DNA from: JBCBSZ01 sp039185015 | GTDB lineage: Bacteria; Actinomycetota; Acidimicrobiia; Acidimicrobiales; Poriferisodalaceae | Direction: 5' to 3' | Length of the DNA stretch: 64,000 nt | Assembly (NCBI GenBank): GCA_039185015.1 | Contig: JBCDAU010000019.1 | Coordinates: forward strand, 1 to 64,000 | Part shown: piece after piece, positions 59,138-64,000 of the stretch | Position numbering within the stretch: position 1 is the first letter of the stretch | Layout of the letters: each line of letters starts with the position of its first letter | The notes under the pieces: generated by a model | Database searches by the model: none | Seen by the model: only the letters and a program-made list of their open reading frames with translations | What the model was told of the DNA's origin: nothing | Made by a program: the position numbers and the translations under genes

Positions 59138-62100
59138 GTGCAACGCTTGGGCAAGCTGATCCTGTCGCTGACGTTGGTCGCGGCAGCCCTCGTCATCGTC
59201 CCCGGCTCCGCCGGCGCCTTGAGCGGTGGCATCAACGTGACCGTGCCGCCGGCGATCGACGAAGGTGGTTCGGGCACCGTGACGGTCACCCGGACCGGTG
59301 ACACCTCGCTCGCCGCGACCGCGGATGTGGAGATCGGAGCGCCCGGCACGGTGGCGGGCCAGCCCGACGGCATCGTCGAGCTCTCCTGGACCGCAGGCGA
59401 CGCGACCTCGCGCACCTTCGACATCGACGTCGCCGACGACAACCTGTTCAACGGCGCCCGCACGATCAGCGTGGACACGACGACCGACGGACCCGATGGT
59501 GCGGTCCCGTCGTCGACGTCGATCACGGTGAACGACGACGAGGTCGCCCCCGGTGTGTCGGTGTCGCTGCCTGCGTCGATCGACGAGGGCGGGACTGAGT
59601 CGGTCACCCTCACTCGGACCGGCGCGACCGCCGCCGCGCTGACCGCCGAGGTCGTCATCGATCTCCCGGGCACGCTCGTCGCCTCGGGCTCGGTCTCCTG
59701 GGCCGCTGGCGTCACCACCGCCCAGGACGTGGACTTCACCGTCGCCCAGAACACGATCGACGACGACGGACGCAGCGTCGGAGTGGTGGTCACGACGCCC
59801 GGGGTCGGGGGCGTGTCCGGCGACAGCGGGCCCGTTCCGGTCAACGATGACGACGCCGCTCCTGGCGTGTCGGTCGCGCTGCCGACGGACATCGACGAGG
59901 GCGGCACCGAGTCGATCACCCTCACCCGCACCGGTGCCACGGGCGCCGCGCTGACCGCCGACGTCGTCGTGGCGTTGCCCGGCGTCCTCGTCGGCTCCGG
60001 AGCGGTGTCGTGGGCCGCCGGCGAGACGAACGCCGAGATCGTCGACTTCACGGTTCCGCAGGACTCGATCGACAACGACGGTCGGGAGGTGGACGTCACG
60101 GTGACCACGCCCGGCGCCGGTGGCACCTCGGGTGACACCGGGCCCGTCCCCGTGATCGACGACGACGGTGCCGCCGGTGTGTCGGTGTCCCTGCCGTCGG
60201 ACATCGACGAGGGGGGCACGGAGACGATCACCCTGACCCGGACCGGTGCCACCGGCGCCGCGCTGACGGCGACGGTCGTGGTCGGGTCGGCCGGCGTGCT
60301 CGCCAGTTCGGGCACGGTCAACTGGACGGCCGGAGAAACCGGCGTCAAGACCGTCGACTTCACCGTCCCCCAGGACACCCTCGACAACGATGGCCGATCG
60401 GTCACCGTCGCCGTCACGACAGCACCCACCGGGCCCGTCAGCGGCGACGCCGGTCCCGTACCGGTCATCGACGACGACTCCGCACCGGGCGTCTCGGTCG
60501 TGACGGTCCCCGATTCCATCGTCGAAGGCACCACGGGCAACGTCATCCTCGCGAGGACCGGAGCGACCGGTGGCACCGTCAGCGCCACCGTCTCGGTCAC
60601 CAACTCCGTCGGGCAGGTCTCCGGATCGCAGACCGTCACCTGGGACCCGGGCGAGACCGGGCAGCGATCGGTGACGATCCTGGCGACCGACAACAGCACC
60701 TTCGACGGTGACCGCACGATCAACATCTCGGTCGCAGCGAGCGGCGGCGCTCCGGTGACCGGCAGCAACGACCGCACCATCACCGCGGTCGACGACGAGA
60801 GCCGGGTCAGCTTCCAGCAGGCCACGATCAACCGCGACGAGGACGACGCCACGGCCGTGGTGAACGTCATCCGCGAGGGCAGCGTCGGCGCGCTGACCGT
60901 CGTGCTCGAGATCACCGACCCGGCGGGCGGTGTGCCGGCGACCGAGGGTGAGGACTACGTCCAGCCGAGCCCGAGCGCCCTGTCGCTCGAGTGGGCCAGC
61001 GGTCAATCCGGCGCCCGCAGCCTGACCATCGATCTGATCGACACCGTGGCAGACGCCGGTGACGAGCGCTTCGAGGTCCACTTCGACACCGTTCCCTCGG
61101 GCGTGGCCGTGGCCTCGCCGAGCCGGACCCGCGTCAACCTCAACAACGTCGCCAACACCGCACCGACCGGCGCCTCCGACGGGCCGGTCACGACCGCAGA
61201 GAACACGCCCGTCTCCGTCGACGTGCTCGGCAACGACAGCGACGCCGACGGTCACGCGCTGACGCTGGTCGCCGGCTCCGGTTCGGTCAGCGGTGGCTCC
61301 TTCACCTGCCTCGCCGGCTCGAACGGCGAGTGCACCTTCACCCCGTCAGCCGGTTTCGTCGGCCTCGCCATCTTCACCTACGAGGCCAGCGACGGCCTCG
61401 ACACCACCGGGCCGACCAACGTCTCGGTGGCGGTGGGCAACGGCGACGCGGCGTGCTCGACCGAGTCCGGCGAGCTCGGCACCTCGGGCGCCGACGACAT
61501 CGTCGGCGACGACGACGAGGACGAGGTCCTGTGCGGCCTCGGCGGCAACGACTCCGTCGCCGGCGGCGGCGGCGCCGATCTGCTCCGGGGCGGCCCCGGT
61601 GACGACACGCTCGTCATCGAGGGTGCGGACACCCTCGACGGCGGTACCGGTGCCGACGTCGGCATCCTGACCCTCGGCGGTGGCCGCGACGAGGTCGACG
61701 TCCGCGACGGCGAGATCATCGTCAACGGCGAGGTGGTCGGCTTCGACAACCTCTCCGAGCTGCGCATCGACCTCGGTGGCGGCAACGACTCCGTCGTGAT
61801 CACGCCCTCCGCCGATGTCGCCGTCGACATCGTCGGTGGCGGTGGCTTCGACCGGCTGACCTACAACAGCGGCGGTCTCACCGGCGTCGTCGAGAGCTCG
61901 AACTCGATCGAGGCGGACGGTGTCGCACCGGTCAGCTTCACCCAGCTCGAGGTCGTCGAGACCGACGACCGGCGCTTCATCGGCACCACGGGGGCCGACG
62001 AGGTCCGGGTCACCGGCATCAGCCAGGATCTGCTGATCGACCTGCTCGGCTCCGGCGACCTGCTCGAGGTGTCCTTCGGAGCGCTCGACGGGCTGCTCAC

Positions 62101-63241
62101 GGTCCAGGACACCGGTGCCGGCGGGGTCGACGAGCTCGTCGCCATCGACGACGACTCCTCGTCGGAGATCCTGGTGACCAGCGGATCGATCATCATCGAC
62201 GACGAGCGCGTCAACCACGACGGCATCGAGTCCATCGACGTGCTCGGCACCGGCGGCGACGACACGATCACGGTCGAGGCCGCCGGCCTCGCCGCCGCCG
62301 TCTCGACCCCGGTCGTCGTGGTCGACGGCGGCACCGGTACCGACACGCTGATCGTCGAGGCCGGCGGACTCGATGCGTCGGTCGACATCGGGGCCGGCCT
62401 CGTGAGCATCGAGGGCAAGGCGCCGATCTCGTTCACCCGGGTCGAGTTCGTCCAGGTCCGCAACTCGCCGACCGACATCCCGGTGACGGCGACGTCGGGC
62501 TACTGGATGCTCGAGCGCAACGGCGTGATCCACCACTTCGGTGCGGCCGCCGACCTGCCCGACGCGCCGGTCGTGGGCGACGCCGTCGACCTCGTGCCCA
62601 CCCCCGACGGCCAGGGCGTGTGGGTCCTCGATAGCCAGGGCGGGGTCTACGCCCTCGGGACGGCACCCTTCTTCGGCTCCGCCGCAGGCACCGGCCTCGA
62701 CGCCGGCGAGTCCTATCAGGCGATCTCGCCGACACCCACGGGCCAGGGCTACTGGATCTTCACCAGCCGGGGTCGTGTCCTCGTGTTCGGTGACGCCGTC
62801 AACCACGGCGACCTGCTCGCCCTTCCGCTGAACGGCGCCATCATCGACGCCGTGCCGACCGTGTCGGGCGGCGGGTACTGGATGCTCGGCACCGACGGCG
62901 GCGTGTTCGCCCTCGGCGACGCCGTGTTCTACGGCTCGACCGGCGACATCGTGCTCAACCAGCCGGCGGTCGGCCTGGTGCCCGACCCGGACGGCGTCGG
63001 TTACTGGTTCGTGGCCAGCGACGGTGGCGTGTTCGCCTTCGAGTCCGACTTCCTCGGCTCGATGGGCGCCACGCCGCTCAACCAGCCGGTCAACGGCATG
63101 ATCCCGTACGGCGACGGCTACCTGCTCGTGGCCAGCGACGGTGGCGTGTTCGTGTTCTCGAACCTGCCCTTCGTCGGGAGCCTGGGCGGTAACCCGCCGC
63201 CCAACCCGATCGTCGGGATCGCGGCCCCCGCCACCCCCTGA
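59138..63241 (+). CDS. Giant secreted surface protein: Calx-beta array, RTX-like motif, GYW/DGG repeat domain
   Basis: 1367 aa. Signal peptide (LILSLTLVAAALVIVPGSAGA, cut near residue 30). It is followed by five or six Calx-beta-like repeats of ~104 residues, each with (I/V)SV.LP..IDEGG(T)E..TLTRTGAT and ending in V.DDD, to about residue 670. Then come a cadherin-like/Big_9 domain (TTAENTPVSVDVLGNDSDADGHALTL), an RTX-like Gly/Asp stretch (GNDSVAGGGGADLLRGGPGDDTL), beta-rich repeats with further DGG/GG.D motifs, and a ~240-residue C-terminal array GYWMLERNGV...SDGGVFAF. The array matches the 9698-11443 protein. Calcium-binding adhesive or S-layer-type function is likely. No C-terminal membrane anchor was seen. 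Confidence 0.85.
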   Translation: MQRLGKLILSLTLVAAALVIVPGSAGALSGGINVTVPPAIDEGGSGTVTVTRTGDTSLAATADVEIGAPGTVAGQPDGIVELSWTAGDATSRTFDIDVADDNLFNGARTISVDTTTDGPDGAVPSSTSITVNDDEVAPGVSVSLPASIDEGGTESVTLTRTGATAAALTAEVVIDLPGTLVASGSVSWAAGVTTAQDVDFTVAQNTIDDDGRSVGVVVTTPGVGGVSGDSGPVPVNDDDAAPGVSVALPTDIDEGGTESITLTRTGATGAALTADVVVALPGVLVGSGAVSWAAGETNAEIVDFTVPQDSIDNDGREVDVTVTTPGAGGTSGDTGPVPVIDDDGAAGVSVSLPSDIDEGGTETITLTRTGATGAALTATVVVGSAGVLASSGTVNWTAGETGVKTVDFTVPQDTLDNDGRSVTVAVTTAPTGPVSGDAGPVPVIDDDSAPGVSVVTVPDSIVEGTTGNVILARTGATGGTVSATVSVTNSVGQVSGSQTVTWDPGETGQRSVTILATDNSTFDGDRTINISVAASGGAPVTGSNDRTITAVDDESRVSFQQATINRDEDDATAVVNVIREGSVGALTVVLEITDPAGGVPATEGEDYVQPSPSALSLEWASGQSGARSLTIDLIDTVADAGDERFEVHFDTVPSGVAVASPSRTRVNLNNVANTAPTGASDGPVTTAENTPVSVDVLGNDSDADGHALTLVAGSGSVSGGSFTCLAGSNGECTFTPSAGFVGLAIFTYEASDGLDTTGPTNVSVAVGNGDAACSTESGELGTSGADDIVGDDDEDEVLCGLGGNDSVAGGGGADLLRGGPGDDTLVIEGADTLDGGTGADVGILTLGGGRDEVDVRDGEIIVNGEVVGFDNLSELRIDLGGGNDSVVITPSADVAVDIVGGGGFDRLTYNSGGLTGVVESSNSIEADGVAPVSFTQLEVVETDDRRFIGTTGADEVRVTGISQDLLIDLLGSGDLLEVSFGALDGLLTVQDTGAGGVDELVAIDDDSSSEILVTSGSIIIDDERVNHDGIESIDVLGTGGDDTITVEAAGLAAAVSTPVVVVDGGTGTDTLIVEAGGLDASVDIGAGLVSIEGKAPISFTRVEFVQVRNSPTDIPVTATSGYWMLERNGVIHHFGAAADLPDAPVVGDAVDLVPTPDGQGVWVLDSQGGVYALGTAPFFGSAAGTGLDAGESYQAISPTPTGQGYWIFTSRGRVLVFGDAVNHGDLLALPLNGAIIDAVPTVSGGGYWMLGTDGGVFALGDAVFYGSTGDIVLNQPAVGLVPDPDGVGYWFVASDGGVFAFESDFLGSMGATPLNQPVNGMIPYGDGYLLVASDGGVFVFSNLPFVGSLGGNPPPNPIVGIAAPATP
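59567..60800 (+). repeat. 312-bp coding tandem repeats (Calx-beta units)
   Basis: The ATC-GAC-GAG (Ile-Asp-Glu) codons recur at 59579, 59891 and 60203, exactly 312 bp apart, and a diverged unit follows at 60518 (315 bp). Adjacent units are highly similar at DNA level, pointing to recent duplication. Confidence 0.8.
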
Positions 63242-63255
63242 TCGAACGGCGCGCA

Positions 63256-63284
63256 CCGCCCGGCCGGATCATTCGGTCGGGCGG
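63256..63284. terminator. 11-bp hairpin between convergent genes
   Basis: CCGCCCGGCCG (63256-63266) pairs with CGGTCGGGCGG (63274-63284), one G-T wobble, 7-nt loop. It lies 15 bp after the surface protein stop. The remaining bases to 63386 are GC-rich with no gene seen. Confidence 0.65.
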
Positions 63285-63386
63285 GGTGGCGCATCGAGAG
63301 CCGGGCCGTCCCGCTCCGGCCGTCCCGCGCCGGCCGTCCTCGCCCCCGTGACCGGCCGGCGCGCCCGGCCGACAAGGGGCGCGGGC

Positions 63387-64000
63387 TCAGCCGAGGAGGG
63401 CGTGGCGTCGCCGCTGCACCAGCAGGGCGAGGCCGACCACCACGTGCACGGCGATCCCGGCGATCACCAGCGTGCGGACGACATCGCTGCTGCCCCCGCC
63501 GCTCGGATCCGACGACGAGGCGATGGCGGCGGTCACCAGCTCGGCGCTCTCGGCGATCGTCGTCTCCGTCGGCTCGTCCCCCGACGTTGCGCTGGTGGTC
63601 TCGGTCTCCGCGGCCTCGGTGGTCGCCGGCACCTCGGCCGCCGTCTCGTCGTCGGTCGCTTCACCGTCCTCGACGAGCGTCGTCTCGGGAGCGGTGGTCA
63701 CGGAGGGGGCCGACGGAGTGCCGGCCGAGCCGCCGCCGGAGCTGCTCGACGATCCACCGCCGGAGGGGGCGGAGGACACGATGGTCGTCGTGCTGCCGAC
63801 GGGGCGGATCGTCGTGCTCGTGACGCCGGGCTCACCGTCGTCGTCGACCGTGGTCGTGGTCGTGGTCTCCGAGTCGTCGATGCACGCATCGCCGGTCACG
63901 ACCCGGCCGTTCTTGACGCACACCCGGGTCGGCTCGGAGCTCGCCGGGGCGGTGGTGGTCGTGGTCGAGGTGCCCGGCGTCGTGGTCGACGTCGTCGAGG
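63387..64000 (-). CDS. Thr/Ser-rich membrane-anchored protein, 5' end outside window
   Basis: The minus-strand frame stays open to the window edge, so the N-terminus is missing. The visible part has Thr/Pro-rich stretches, a short VCVKNGRVVTGDACIDD segment with two cysteines that resembles a small cross-linked loop, then a long Thr/Ser/Gly/Glu-rich region. It ends in a membrane helix (TLVIAGIAVHVVVGLALLV) and QRRRHALLG. The architecture (stalk, helix, basic tail) resembles the Tat protein at 52664-53704. Probably a cell-surface protein. Confidence 0.65.
   Translation of the reverse strand, partial: STTSTTTPGTSTTTTTAPASSEPTRVCVKNGRVVTGDACIDDSETTTTTTVDDDGEPGVTSTTIRPVGSTTTIVSSAPSGGGSSSSSGGGSAGTPSAPSVTTAPETTLVEDGEATDDETAAEVPATTEAAETETTSATSGDEPTETTIAESAELVTAAIASSSDPSGGGSSDVVRTLVIAGIAVHVVVGLALLVQRRRHALLG

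Noticed and set aside
59579..60518. Assembly duplication explaining the 312-bp repeats
   Set aside because: Units differ at many positions and keep a domain-length period, as expected for tandem protein domains rather than an exact artefact.
58802..63256. Two long minus-strand open frames opposite lipA and the surface protein
   Set aside because: Repetitive Val/Asp/Gly/Arg composition mirrors the plus-strand Calx-beta and RTX repeats; no starts with RBS.
1..64000. tRNA, rRNA, riboswitch or phage/IS genes
   Set aside because: No cloverleaf, T-loop-like motif, conserved riboswitch core or transposase/integrase motif was found by eye; a covariance-model scan would be needed to exclude a small ncRNA.

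Overview
The window is GC-rich, densely coded DNA with many GTG starts and almost no intergenic space. It looks like an actinobacterium, most likely class Acidimicrobiia (the Ilumatobacter/Iamia side); that placement is inference. Grounds: a homodimeric-type AceE, an E2/lipB/lipA neighbourhood with a TIGR01777 gene nearby as in mycobacteria, cell-surface proteins with 'GYW..(S)DGG(I/V)F.F' repeats, and many genes whose start codon lies 6-10 nt after a TAnnnT box, as in leaderless actinobacterial transcription. No rRNA, tRNA, CRISPR array, IS element or phage gene was seen.

Layout. 0-16 kb is mixed chromosomal content: a 54-aa peptide, a LuxR-type ATPase regulator, an MFS exporter, an FkbM methyltransferase carrying a sulfotransferase remnant, an alpha/beta-hydrolase-fold protein lacking its nucleophile serine, a PilJ-type chemoreceptor, an HhH-GPD protein, two secreted proteins, aceE, and an RNase HI fused to a SLOG-like domain. 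17-48 kb is a large glycan island with four groups. (i) Membrane protein / epimerase / methyltransferase / GtrB-like GT2 (17.1-21.8 kb). (ii) MFS and a polytopic protein on the minus strand, then initiating sugar-phosphate transferase, GT2, Wzm and an unusual Wzt (21.8-30.3 kb). (iii) MBOAT/SGNH acyltransferase pair on minus, then a run of GT2, DUF115 (MptE/Maf-like) and methyltransferase genes (30.3-42.1 kb). (iv) GT2s plus a CMP-sugar synthetase-like cytidylyltransferase, 2-hydroxyacid dehydrogenase, SDR, SMP-30 lactonase and a GT-B-like transferase (42.1-48.2 kb). 48-54 kb holds an amidase, a DUF427 protein, a PhoX-like Tat protein, SRPBCC and TIGR01777 proteins, a Cys-cluster Tat protein and small membrane proteins. 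54.4-59.0 kb is lpdA, E2 and a single-ORF LipB-LipA fusion. 59.1-63.2 kb is one giant Calx-beta/RTX-like surface protein, followed by a Thr-rich membrane protein cut by the window edge.

How it may work together. The island looks like an ABC-transporter-dependent surface polysaccharide: the sugar transferase primes a lipid carrier, GT2 enzymes extend, Wzm/Wzt exports, and methyl, acyl and possibly CMP-activated acidic residues decorate. Wzt has a sulfotransferase-like domain where a glycan-binding domain is usual, and a membrane-anchored coiled-coil methyltransferase is encoded nearby. That recalls end-recognition and chain-length control of the Wzt/WbdD type, but with different parts. DUF115 domains occur twice, once fused to a GT2. 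Because Maf proteins with this domain transfer nonulosonic acids elsewhere, they are candidates for using the CMP-sugar made in group iv.

The flanking aceE and lpdA/E2/lipBA genes supply pyruvate dehydrogenase and its lipoyl cofactor. Functional statements rest on motifs read by eye; no database search was possible.
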